Positions 1 through 7,654 of a stretch of 41,651 nt of DNA are shown piece after piece. The translations under genes and the position numbers were made by a program. Origin of the DNA: Rhodospirillales bacterium (GTDB lineage: Bacteria; Pseudomonadota; Alphaproteobacteria; Rhodospirillales; Shumkoniaceae); assembly GCA_028281785.1 (NCBI GenBank), contig JANQJG010000034.1, forward strand, positions 1 to 41,651, given 5' to 3'. Position 1 is the stretch's first letter; the number at the start of each line of letters is the position of its first letter. The notes beneath the pieces were generated by a model that was not told the DNA's origin, did not search any database, and worked only from the letters and a program-made list of their open reading frames with translations.

Positions 1-541
1 CCTCCGCCATGCCTCGCCTCCCCGGCCCGCCCAATCCGGTCCTGTCATGGGCCGGGATGGTTCGCTATCTCGCCGCGCCTGTCAATTCGACCCGCCGGCG
101 CCCTGGCGAAACCGTGAATACTGAACCACGGAGAACACAGAGAACACCGAGGTTTCACAGAGGCCTCGCTGACGCGAGGCAGAGCAATACCGCGCGCAGC
201 GCGCTCTTCCCTTCTCTGTGTCCATCTCTGTGCCCTCTGTGTTCTCTGTGGTGATTCTTTCAAGCCCCTCTGCACCTCTGGGCTATCGGATTCACACATT
301 GCTCTTTCATCGTCATCTCGGACGCTAGGCGAGCCCGGTGCACGGAGTTGACGCGTGCGCGTCAAATCCTGCACCGGGTTGCGAGCCTTGCGATCCGTGA
401 TCCAGACCTCGCCTGCCTCAAGCGATTCCGGGATGACGATCGGTATGAAGGCCGTTGCCCCGCCGGCGGAGAGGGGAAGATTGGGCCCAAACCAAAAGCA
501 TGGGCAACTGGTCGCAAAGAATAGTCCTTGGAGCCTCACAC
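1..541. other. Gene-free leader region
   Basis: No convincing coding region is seen between the window start and the ATPase stop codon. Reading frames here are arginine/proline-rich and show no recognisable domain. The main content is the long inverted repeat at 125-252 with its inner palindromes. The rest is unremarkable GC-rich sequence. Confidence 0.6.
125..252. repeat. Long intergenic inverted repeat (ACCAC..GAGAACACAGAG type)
   Basis: The left arm at 125-142 (ACCACGGAGAACACAGAG) pairs with the right arm at 235-252 with one mismatch. Inner palindromes lie at 163-180 (GCCTCG/CGAGGC) and 190-203. The arms are built from purine-rich CAGAG/GAGAACAC units. Similar elements beginning ACCACGGAG and ending CTCTGTGGT are widespread between genes in many bacteria. 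It probably folds into a long imperfect hairpin. It lies downstream of the minus-strand ATPase, where it could act in termination or mRNA stability. Confidence 0.7.
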
Positions 542-3265
542 CTAAGCCGTGGCCGCCGACGGGTCGAGAACCCGCCGAAGGATCCATTTCTCCGCCTCGA
601 CGATGGGGAACAGCAGCACGCTGATCGCCAGGATCATCCCCCAGCTGTCGAGGCCGATCGGCGCGGTGCCGAACAGCGTGTGCATCACCGGGACATAGGT
701 GAACAGGGCCTGCAGAACGATCATCGCGCCGATGGAAACCAGCACCATTCGGTTGCCCGTTATCCCCTCGACCAGGGTGGTCGGTCTCAAAATATGCCGG
801 GCGTTGAACAGATAGAAGATCTGGAACAGGATCACGGCGTTCACCGCCACCGTCTGCGCGTATTCAATGGTCGCGCCCCGCGACATCTCCCACAGGAACA
901 GCCAGAAGGTGCCGATCACGATGATCGCGGCGACAAAGCCGATCCGCCAGAGCAGGAGGCCGGTGAGAAGCGGCTCGGTCGAGGACCGCGGCTTCCTTTT
1001 CATGATGTCCGGCTCGCCCGGCTCGAAGGAGAGCGCCAGCGCCAACGTCACCGCCGACACCATGTTCACCCACAGGATCTGGACAGCCTCGATCGGCAGC
1101 ACCGTTCCCACCAGCACCGCGGCGATGATCACGCAGGCCTGGGCGACATTGGTCGGCAGGATGAACAGAAGCGACTTCCTGAGATTGTCATAGACGGTCC
1201 GGCCTTCCTCGACGGCGTTCTCGAGCGAGGCGAAATTGTCGTCGGCGAGCACCATTTTCGACGCGTCCTTGGCCGCCTCGGTGCCCTTGATTCCCATGGC
1301 GACGCCGATATCGGCGCGCCTCAGTGCCGGCGCGTCGTTGACGCCGTCCCCCGTCATCGCGGTGATCTCGCCCTCCTCCTGCAACGCCTGAACCAGACGC
1401 AGCTTGTGCTCCGGGGTGGTGCGGGCGAACACGCTCACGTTCTTGGCGATCGGACGCAGCGCGTCGTCATCCAGCTCGTCGATCTCGCGGCCGGAGATCA
1501 CCCTGTCGGTGTCCTCCAGGGCCAGTTCGCGGCCGATGGCCGCGGCGGTCAGGGAATGGTCACCGGTGATCATCTTGACCCGGATTCCGGCCGACTGGCA
1601 TTCCGCGACCGCGCGGATCGCCTCGGGCCGCGGCGGATCGATGATGCCGAACAGCCCCATCAGGGTCAGGCCGCCCTCCACGTCCTCGAAGGCCAGCCTG
1701 CGCTGGTCGGACCCCGCCGGCTTGCGGGCGACGGCCAGCAGCCGGCGCCCCTTGGACGCGATTTCCTCCGACCGTTCCTTCCAATAGTCCAGGTCCAGCG
1801 GCTGATCGCCGTCCTCGACCGCCTGCCGGTCGCACATGGCGAGAAGACGCTCCGGCGCGCCCTTGACATAGATCACGCCTTCACCCGCCTCGTCATGGTG
1901 CAGGGTCGCCATGTACTTGTATTCGGAATCGAAGGGAATGACGTCGGTCCGCGGATACTGTTTCGCGGTCAGGTCGACGTCGACCGCCGCCTTGCCGGCC
2001 ATGGTCAGCAGCGAGCCCTCGGTGGGATCGCCCTCCATATGCCATTCCCCGTCCTTGTGGCGCAGCACCGCCTCGTTGCACAGGACGACGGCGCGCAGCG
2101 CCTCGGACAGCACCGGTCGGTCGGCCGGATCGATGTCCTGGCCGTCGCATCGGAAGCCGCCCTCGGGGGCATAGCCGACCCCGCTCACCTCGACCAGATG
2201 CTTCGCCGTGACCACATCCTGCACGGTCATCTCGTTGCGCGTCAGCGTCCCCGTCTTGTCGGAACAGATCACCGTGACTGAGCCCAGGGTTTCGACCGCC
2301 GGAAGCTCGCGGATGATGGCATGATGCTTCGCCATCCTCTGCACGCCGAGGGCCAGCGCGATGGTCATGACCGCCGGCAGGCCCTCGGGAATGGCGGCGA
2401 CCGCGACTCCCACCGCGGCGATGAACATGTCGACCCACTGGTAACCCTGCACCAGGATGCCGTAGATGAAGATCAGCACGGTGATGCCGAGGATCGCGAA
2501 GGTGAGCCACCAGCCGAGCTGGTCGAGCTTGCGCAGCAAGGGCGTGGTCAGGGTCTCGACCTCGGACAGCATCTTGCCGATGCGGCCGATCTCGGTGCGC
2601 TCGCCGGTGGCAAAAACCACGCCCGTGCCTTGGCCGGACGCCACCAGCGTCCCGGAATAGGCAAGGCAGGTGCGGTCGCCGACCGATGACTCGGCCGCGA
2701 CCTCTTTCGGCGACTTCTCGATGGGCACGGACTCGCCCGTCAGGACGGCCTCCTGGATGCCCAGATTCTTGGTTTCGATCAGGCGGATATCGGCTGGAAC
2801 CTTATCCCCCGGCTGCAGGAACACCACGTCGCCCGGCACCAGCTCCTCCGCCGGGACGTCGATCTTGCTGCCGTCCCGCACCACCGTCGCGTTCAGAGAC
2901 AGCATGTTGCGGATGGCTTCGAGGGCATTCTCGGCCTTGCCCTCCTGAATGTATCCGATGAACGCGTTGATCACGACCACGCCGGCGATCACCGAGGCAT
3001 CGACATAATGGCCCAGCAGGACTTTCGCCACCGCCGCGCAGATCAGCACATAGATGAGGATATTGTTGAGCTGGGCGAGGAAACGCGCGAGCGCGCTCCG
3101 CTTCTTGGGCGGGCGCAGCTTATTCGCCCCGATGTTTTCGAGCCGTGTCTTCGCCTCTACCGCACTCAGGCCGCCCGTCCCCGCGTCGAGCGCCTGCAGC
3201 GCTTCCGGCAGTTGGCTGGCGTGCCACTCAAGCTGCTGATTCATCTCCTGGTTGGATACGTCCAT
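542..3265 (-). CDS. P2-type cation-transporting ATPase
   Basis: This 907-aa protein is a full-length P-type ATPase that drives ion transport across the inner membrane by ATP hydrolysis through an aspartyl phosphate. An N-terminal cation-ATPase domain (about 10-75) is followed by the first membrane pair. The actuator domain carries TGES at 176-179 and the ion-site motif PEGLP is at 293-297. The phosphorylated Asp is D336 in CSDKTGT, KGAPE in the nucleotide domain is at 468-472, and the hinge TGDGVNDAP is at 638-646. A C-terminal block of membrane helices completes the protein. The layout fits the P2 group (Ca2+, Na+/K+ or H+-like pumps) and not heavy-metal P1B pumps, because there is no CPC motif. 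The ion cannot be named from sequence alone. It stands alone, 96 nt downstream of a VOC gene on the same strand. Confidence 0.95.
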   Translation of the reverse strand: MDVSNQEMNQQLEWHASQLPEALQALDAGTGGLSAVEAKTRLENIGANKLRPPKKRSALARFLAQLNNILIYVLICAAVAKVLLGHYVDASVIAGVVVINAFIGYIQEGKAENALEAIRNMLSLNATVVRDGSKIDVPAEELVPGDVVFLQPGDKVPADIRLIETKNLGIQEAVLTGESVPIEKSPKEVAAESSVGDRTCLAYSGTLVASGQGTGVVFATGERTEIGRIGKMLSEVETLTTPLLRKLDQLGWWLTFAILGITVLIFIYGILVQGYQWVDMFIAAVGVAVAAIPEGLPAVMTIALALGVQRMAKHHAIIRELPAVETLGSVTVICSDKTGTLTRNEMTVQDVVTAKHLVEVSGVGYAPEGGFRCDGQDIDPADRPVLSEALRAVVLCNEAVLRHKDGEWHMEGDPTEGSLLTMAGKAAVDVDLTAKQYPRTDVIPFDSEYKYMATLHHDEAGEGVIYVKGAPERLLAMCDRQAVEDGDQPLDLDYWKERSEEIASKGRRLLAVARKPAGSDQRRLAFEDVEGGLTLMGLFGIIDPPRPEAIRAVAECQSAGIRVKMITGDHSLTAAAIGRELALEDTDRVISGREIDELDDDALRPIAKNVSVFARTTPEHKLRLVQALQEEGEITAMTGDGVNDAPALRRADIGVAMGIKGTEAAKDASKMVLADDNFASLENAVEEGRTVYDNLRKSLLFILPTNVAQACVIIAAVLVGTVLPIEAVQILWVNMVSAVTLALALSFEPGEPDIMKRKPRSSTEPLLTGLLLWRIGFVAAIIVIGTFWLFLWEMSRGATIEYAQTVAVNAVILFQIFYLFNARHILRPTTLVEGITGNRMVLVSIGAMIVLQALFTYVPVMHTLFGTAPIGLDSWGMILAISVLLFPIVEAEKWILRRVLDPSAATA

Positions 3266-3361
3266 GGCCCCGCTCGTTTCCTCGACAATTCAATTGATTT
3301 CGTGCTTCGAGACGCGTCGAAAGACCGGATGAGGCATCTCGAAACCGCATAAAACCGCCCT

Positions 3362-3748
3362 TTAAACCGGCTTCGGCCAGGACGGGTCCCGGAACTCCTG
3401 GATCTCCACCAGATAACCGTCCGGGTCGCGGACGAACAGATGGTAGATGTTGAACTTTTCGTAAAACTGGGGCGTCTTCTCGAACTCCAGGTCGAAGCCC
3501 TTCAGATGCTCGTACCAGTCGTCCACCGCGTCCGACACCAGGGTCAGGATGACGCCGCTGCGGTCCTCGGGTGGCGCGCGATGCGAGCAGATGCCGAGGA
3601 ACGAGTTGGGGGCCACCTGATAGATGCGGCAAGCGCCCTGGTCCAGCACCATCTTCAGGCCCAGGATGTCGGCATAGAACGCGCAGGATCGCTCCAGCTC
3701 CTCGACGATGATGAAGGAAACGAACTGGTCGAACGCTTTCGGTGTCAT
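3362..3748 (-). CDS. VOC-family (glyoxalase/dioxygenase superfamily) protein
   Basis: This 128-aa protein has the compact two-repeat vicinal oxygen chelate fold expected at this length. The first half carries FVSFIIVEELERSCAFYADILGL, typical of the strand-helix opening of the family, and the C-terminal half has HLFVRDPDGYLVEIQEF, whose DPDGxxxEI signature is the most reliable family mark. Family members bind a divalent metal and act as glyoxalases, extradiol dioxygenases, isomerases or resistance proteins, so the reaction is not assigned. The start is supported by GGAGG six bases upstream. It lies between the ATPase gene and a palindromic repeat cluster that separates it from the TRAP operon. 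Confidence 0.85.
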   Translation of the reverse strand: MTPKAFDQFVSFIIVEELERSCAFYADILGLKMVLDQGACRIYQVAPNSFLGICSHRAPPEDRSGVILTLVSDAVDDWYEHLKGFDLEFEKTPQFYEKFNIYHLFVRDPDGYLVEIQEFRDPSWPKPV

Positions 3749-3818
3749 GACGGGCCTCCGACGGGATGAAATCGCATCGCAAGCTGACGCCAGCAGCCTG
3801 CGAAAAAAGGTGAGTCGG

Positions 3819-3925
3819 TGATTGACCTCGTGCTTCGAGACGCTGCGCTCCTCAGCATGAGGTCAATCATATCAAACCTCTCCCTCATCCTGAGCAGCCG
3901 CCGCACGCGGCGTGTCGAAGGATGA
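3819..3925. repeat. Tandem pair of REP-like palindromes
   Basis: Two palindromic blocks lie between the DctM and VOC genes. In the first (3819-3869), TGATTGACCTCGTGC pairs with GCATGAGGTCAATCA, with one mismatch. In the second (3885-3925), TCATCCT pairs with AGGATGA around GC-rich inner pairs. Sequences reading GTGCTTCGAGACG, CTCAGCATGAG and TGTCGAAGGATGA are typical of dispersed REP-like elements in alphaproteobacteria. Related copies in this window are at 14315-14375 and 16052-16093. It may act as a transcription or mRNA-processing boundary after the TRAP operon. Confidence 0.75.
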
Positions 3926-3959
3926 AGCAAGGCATTTCGATGAGTTGTTCGGCATCTTG

Positions 3960-5279
3960 CTAGTGCTCCAGCATCCGGGACGGCAGCCAGATGGCGATCT
4001 CCGGAAACGCGGTGATGATGGCAACGGCGGCCACCAGCAGAAGGAAGAACGGAAAGGTGGACCGCGCGACCGAGAAGATCTCCTGCTTGGTCATGCCCTG
4101 GATCACGAACAGGTTGAAGCCCAGCGGCGGCGTCACCTGGGCGATCTCGACGACGATGATGATGAAGATGCCGAACCAGATCAGGTCGAAGCCGGCCGCC
4201 GTGATGATCGGCAGGACCACCGAGGTGGTCAGCACGATCATCGAAATCCCGTCGATGAAGCAGCCCATGATCGTGTAGAGCAGGCACAGCGCGCCGATCA
4301 GAACATAGGGGTTCAGGTTCATCTCCACGACCCATTGCGCGAGCGCGCGGGGGACCCCGGTATAGGCCATGGCCGTGGACAGGAACGACGCGCCGGCCAG
4401 GATGAAGCAAATCATGCAGGAGAGCCGCGTCGCGCTCATCAGGCTCACGCGCAGGTTCTCCCAACTCAGCGACCCCGACATCCACGACACCAGCAACGCC
4501 CCGATCACCCCCCCGGCGGCCGCCTCGGTGGCGGTGGCAAGGCCCGAATAGATGGACCCGATGACGGCGATGATCAACAGCACCACCGGCAGCAGTTCCC
4601 GGGTCGAGGTCAGACGCTCGCGCCATGAGAAGGTTTGCTCGCGCGCCGGGACGATCCGGCGGTTGACCAACGCGCTCAGGGCGATAAACCCGGAGAACAG
4701 GCCGATGATTAGCAAGCCCGGCCCGATCCCCGCGATGAACAGGCGGACCAGCGACACCTCCGCCGCAACCCCGTAAACGATCATGATGATCGAGGGCGGA
4801 ATCAGCAGGCCGAGCGTGCCCGATCCCGCGAGGCTGCCGACGCTCATGTCGCGGCTGTATCCCCGCCTCGCCAGCTCGGGCAGCGACATCTTGCCGATGG
4901 TGGCCACGGTCGCGGCCGACGAGCCGGACACCGCGGCGAAGATCCCGCAGCCGATCACGTTGACATGCAGCAGCCGGCCCGGCAGCCATCCCACCCAGGG
5001 CGCGATGCCCCGGAACATGTTCTCCGACAGCTTGGTTCGGAACAGGATCTCGCCCATCCAGATGAACAGCGGCAAGGCCGCCAGCGTCCAGGAGGCGGAG
5101 GAGCCCCATACCGCCGTCGCCATCGCCTTGACCGCCGGCGCGTTGCTGAAAAAGGCAACGCCGAACCAGCCGACCGCCAGAAGCGAAACGCCGATCCATA
5201 CGCCGACGCCCAGCAGCGACAGCAGGACGATCAGAATCAGCACGCCGATTTGAACCAGGCTCAGATCCGGGAACTCCAT
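3960..5279 (-). CDS. TRAP transporter large permease (DctM family)
   Basis: This 439-aa, almost entirely hydrophobic protein is the ion-coupled transport subunit of a tripartite ATP-independent periplasmic transporter in the inner membrane. Family marks include GSSAATVATIGKMSLPEL after the first helices, GSGTLGLLIPPSIIMIVYG in the middle, and a TPPLGFNLFVIQGM segment near the C-terminus. The length is normal for DctM (about 425-440 aa). It is the last gene of the P-Q-M operon; the gap to the small-permease gene is 45 nt. The likely substrate class is an organic acid or other small anionic solute, but sequence alone does not show which. Confidence 0.95.
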   Translation of the reverse strand: MEFPDLSLVQIGVLILIVLLSLLGVGVWIGVSLLAVGWFGVAFFSNAPAVKAMATAVWGSSASWTLAALPLFIWMGEILFRTKLSENMFRGIAPWVGWLPGRLLHVNVIGCGIFAAVSGSSAATVATIGKMSLPELARRGYSRDMSVGSLAGSGTLGLLIPPSIIMIVYGVAAEVSLVRLFIAGIGPGLLIIGLFSGFIALSALVNRRIVPAREQTFSWRERLTSTRELLPVVLLIIAVIGSIYSGLATATEAAAGGVIGALLVSWMSGSLSWENLRVSLMSATRLSCMICFILAGASFLSTAMAYTGVPRALAQWVVEMNLNPYVLIGALCLLYTIMGCFIDGISMIVLTTSVVLPIITAAGFDLIWFGIFIIIVVEIAQVTPPLGFNLFVIQGMTKQEIFSVARSTFPFFLLLVAAVAIITAFPEIAIWLPSRMLEH

Positions 5280-5324
5280 GGAAGCTTTGTCTCCGAGGCC
5301 TGTTCCTGCTCGCGCGTGGTCCCG

Positions 5325-5849
5325 TCAGGCGGGTGTGTCGTCCGGGGACGTATCCGCCCCGGCCGGTTCCGGCCCGCCGAAGATGTTCGTCAGAAGGGTG
5401 TCGAGGACGGCCAGGAACATCAGCACCGCGCCCAGCAGCAGCGCCGTATGTGGAATCCACATGGGAACGCGTAGCAGCCCCTGGGCGACGTCGTCGAACC
5501 GATAGCTGTCATAGACCAGGTTCGCGGCCGACAAGGCCAGGAACCCCATCACCACCGTCGCGATCGACAGGCTGATCAGGGCCGTCGCCCGCGCCGCCCG
5601 GCCTTTCAGGCGCTCGATGATCAGGGTGACCTGGATGTGGGTCCCCTTGCGGAAGGTATAGGCCATGGCGAAGAACAGCGACGCCGCGACCGACCAGGCC
5701 GTGAAATCGTCGGTGCCCGGGATCTGGAACCCGAGCTCCCGCCCGACCACCTGAGCGACGATCAAGACCGCTATGAGAACGATGAAAAGGGCGCCGACGA
5801 CCCCGCCCGCCGTGTACAGCCGGTCCAGCCACTTACGCAGCGAAGCCAT
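5325..5849 (-). CDS. TRAP transporter small permease (DctQ family)
   Basis: This protein of about 174 aa has four hydrophobic segments, as expected for the small membrane subunit that pairs with DctM and docks the binding protein. It shows the usual GRELGFQIPGTDDFTAWSVA stretch and a following TFRKGTHIQVTLI stretch, both common in DctQ proteins. I prefer the ATG at 5849. A TTG 12 nt upstream is also in frame, but neither start has a clear ribosome site. It sits between the binding-protein and large-permease genes, in the order P-Q-M on the minus strand. Confidence 0.92.
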   Translation of the reverse strand: MASLRKWLDRLYTAGGVVGALFIVLIAVLIVAQVVGRELGFQIPGTDDFTAWSVAASLFFAMAYTFRKGTHIQVTLIIERLKGRAARATALISLSIATVVMGFLALSAANLVYDSYRFDDVAQGLLRVPMWIPHTALLLGAVLMFLAVLDTLLTNIFGGPEPAGADTSPDDTPA

Positions 5850-5885
5850 CGACGCCCCCAATCGATCTACCGGAAAAACCGAGGT

Positions 5886-6863
5886 CTATTTCCGATAGGA
5901 CTCCCAGAATGCCTTGCCGTCCGCGCCGGATTTCTCCAGCCACTCATTGATCATCTGCTCGCCGATAGCCTTCAACTCGCCATAGAAGGCGTCGTTGGGC
6001 TTGGCCACGTTCATGCCCTTGTCGGCCAGGGTCTTGAGCGAGGCGGCATGGGCCTCGGCGCTCATTTCCCAGCCGCGCTTCTCGGCGGCCGCGGCGGCGT
6101 TGCGGATGGCCTCCTGGGTCTTTGGATCGAGCCCGTTGAACGCGTCGGCGTTCATGAAGACCACGTTCTTATTGTTCAACGCACCCACGTCATAGAAGTA
6201 GTTGACGAAGTCCCAGGACTGGGAATCGACGCCGGTGATGGCCGAGGTGATCATCGTGCTGACCAGACCGGTGGCGAAGGCCTGGGGCACTTCCGCCGCC
6301 TGTACCGTGGTCGGCACCGCGCCCATCAGTTCGGCCAGGCGCGAGGTCGCGGCGTTATAGGTGCGGAACTTGACGCCCTTGAAGTCGGCCGTCGAGGACA
6401 CCGCCTCCTTCGTGTAGAGGCCCTGTCCCGGCCAGGACACCGCGTAGAGCGGAATGAGGCCGCTTTTCTCGAACCGCGACTCGATGAAGGGCCGGGTCTT
6501 GTCCCAGACTTCCTTGGCCGTGTCGTATCCGGTCGAGACGAACGGGATGCCATCGAGCGCGAAGAAGGGATCCTCGTTGCCATAGGCCGACAGCAGGATT
6601 TCGCCAAGCACCGCCTGCCCGGTCTGCACGCCGCGTTTGATCTCGGGCATCTTCAGCAGCGAGGCGTTGGAATGGACCTTGATCTTGAACTCCCCGCCCG
6701 TCGCCTTCTCGATCTCCTCGGCGAACATCAGGATGTTCTTGGTGTGGAAGTTTCCGTCCGGATAGGGCGTCGCCATGTCCCATGTGGTGGCGGCCGAGGC
6801 GGCCGAGGACAAGGCGAGGGTCCCCACCCCCGCGACAAGCATGCATTTCGCGATCTTCATCAT
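5886..6863 (-). CDS. TRAP transporter substrate-binding protein (DctP family)
   Basis: This secreted periplasmic protein of about 325 aa captures the solute for the adjacent DctQM permease. A Sec signal peptide (basic MKIAKC, hydrophobic core, cleavage after SSAASA) is followed by the mature DctP fold: TTWDMATPYPDGNFHTKN at the start, EIEKATGGEFKIKVH, the KGVKFRTYNAATS segment, and the usual C-terminal helices. Three ATG codons in a row (6866, 6863, 6860) follow AGGAGG at 6871-6876. The middle one has the best spacing, 7 nt; a longer frame upstream lacks a signal and is not used. It is the first gene of the operon. The region upstream carries a perfect 26-bp inverted repeat (6920-7034). Confidence 0.93.
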   Translation of the reverse strand: MMKIAKCMLVAGVGTLALSSAASAATTWDMATPYPDGNFHTKNILMFAEEIEKATGGEFKIKVHSNASLLKMPEIKRGVQTGQAVLGEILLSAYGNEDPFFALDGIPFVSTGYDTAKEVWDKTRPFIESRFEKSGLIPLYAVSWPGQGLYTKEAVSSTADFKGVKFRTYNAATSRLAELMGAVPTTVQAAEVPQAFATGLVSTMITSAITGVDSQSWDFVNYFYDVGALNNKNVVFMNADAFNGLDPKTQEAIRNAAAAAEKRGWEMSAEAHAASLKTLADKGMNVAKPNDAFYGELKAIGEQMINEWLEKSGADGKAFWESYRK

Positions 6864-6919
6864 CATGTAGCCTCCTGGTAGGTTATTGATTCCCTGCGGC
6901 AGATGTCGCTTTTGTGGCC

Positions 6920-7034
6920 CCATCCTGACAGAGCCGTTTCGGGCCGTGACCGGCCGGACGCCAACGAGCGCAGCGGAAACCACGCTCAAGGCATCCGACG
7001 CCGTCCATGGCCCGAAACGGCTCTGTCAGGATGG
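6920..7034. repeat. Perfect 26-bp inverted repeat upstream of the TRAP operon
   Basis: Positions 6920-6945 (beginning CCATCCTGACAGAGCCGTTT) are the exact reverse complement of 7009-7034, with 63 bp between. The centre has weaker complementarity (GGACGCC against GGCATCC). It lies 54 bp upstream of the DctP ribosome site. It may be a mobile-element remnant or a long hairpin in the leader of the transporter mRNA. Confidence 0.8.
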
Positions 7035-7227
7035 AACCAAGAGTGAAACGCACTCAAATACGATGGGTCTCACCACTAGTGAAGCCCGTGCGTGTTGTCA
7101 ACGCCGCCGCGCGCGGCCCCGAGCCCGCCTGACCCTTCCCAACTCGTCATGTCCGTACGTGTTACGGGCATCCACGCCTACTATCCGCCCCGGCGTAGGA
7201 TCCCGTGGAATCGCAATCCCGTTCACC

Positions 7228-7290
7228 GTCATTCCCGCGCAAGCGGGAATCCAGGCACTCCCGCCGCAGGCGGTCTCTGGATCCCGGATA
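7228..7290. repeat. CATTCCCGC-type dispersed repeat
   Basis: ATTCCCGC-GCAA-GCGGGAAT (7231-7250) is a perfect 8-bp stem. It is followed by CCGCCGCAGGCGG and by CTGGATCCCGG. This composition matches a widespread intergenic repeat family starting GTCATTCCCGC. A possible other end (TTCCGGGATGACG) lies at about 7465-7477, beyond the 70-bp repeat, as if the element had been interrupted or two elements were nested. Confidence 0.6.
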
Positions 7291-7318
7291 GCTCGTTTTG
7301 CCAACGAAATCCCCTCAT

Positions 7319-7388
7319 GTGATGGTTCCGAAGTTCGGCACATCATGTGTGCCCAACTTCGGAAGCTGAATCACAAGAGAATCAATAA
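7319..7388. repeat. 70-bp palindromic repeat, copy 1
   Basis: This copy starts GTGATGGTTCCGAAG, has a centre around GTGTGCCC, and closes with CTTCGGAAGCTGAATCAC followed by a short tail ending AATCAATAA. The arms TTCCGAAGTTCGGCAC and GTGCCCAACTTCGGAA form a near-perfect hairpin. A second copy in the same orientation, with only a few differences, is at 15583-15652. Confidence 0.85.
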
Positions 7389-7405
7389 GTTCGTGTGCCG
7401 ATTCA

Positions 7406-7433
7406 CGCGAGATTCGATGTATCGAATCTCGCG
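7406..7433. repeat. Perfect 13-bp palindromic hairpin
   Basis: CGCGAGATTCGAT (7406-7418) and ATCGAATCTCGCG (7421-7433) are exact reverse complements around GT. Pairing continues outward with one mismatch (TGTGCCGAT against ATCGGGACA). It lies directly after the 70-bp repeat, so it may belong to a composite element. Confidence 0.65.
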
Positions 7434-7528
7434 ATCGGGACACTTGGCTTTCGGGCAAGCCGGCTTCCGGGATGACGCGTTGGGAAAAGGCGGAGAGGGT
7501 CTGTGTCTGCGGAGTCGCCATGGCGTCT

Positions 7529-7555
7529 CCTCTCCGCCCCTTTGGGGGGGAGAGG
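7529..7555. terminator. GC-rich hairpin downstream of flavoprotein gene
   Basis: CCTCTCCGCCCC (7529-7540) pairs with GGGGGGGAGAGG (7544-7555) with one mismatch and a three-base loop. It lies about 100 nt past the stop of the minus-strand flavoprotein gene. There is no T-run, so it is either a repeat element or a processing hairpin, not a classical intrinsic terminator. Confidence 0.35.
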
Positions 7556-7654
7556 AACAAGGTGAGGTGGGGCGTCGGGGCATGAGCCACCCTGCGGCGC
7601 TCGCCCTGCCCGCCTATCTCTATCTCAGGGAACAAGCAGCCTGAGCCCCGACTC

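Larger units (their letters stand above)
6867..7654. other. Gene-free block rich in palindromes
   Basis: No supported gene lies between the DctP start and the flavoprotein stop. The region carries the promoter side of the TRAP operon, a 26-bp inverted repeat (6920-6945/7009-7034), a CATTCCCGC-type repeat (7228-7290), a 70-bp dispersed palindromic repeat (7319-7388), a perfect 13-bp hairpin (7406-7433) and a terminator-like hairpin (7529-7555). Open frames here are repeats read through, not genes. Confidence 0.75.

Noticed and set aside
455-2281. Long plus-strand open frame opposite the ATPase
   Set aside because: Its product is His/Arg/Gln/Asp-rich, lacks any domain and mirrors the codon pattern of the true minus-strand ATPase, so it is an antisense shadow.
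6863-6989. Upstream extension of the DctP protein by about 40 residues
   Set aside because: The extension has no ribosome site and would bury the signal peptide. AGGAGG directly before the ATG cluster at 6860-6866 fixes the start.
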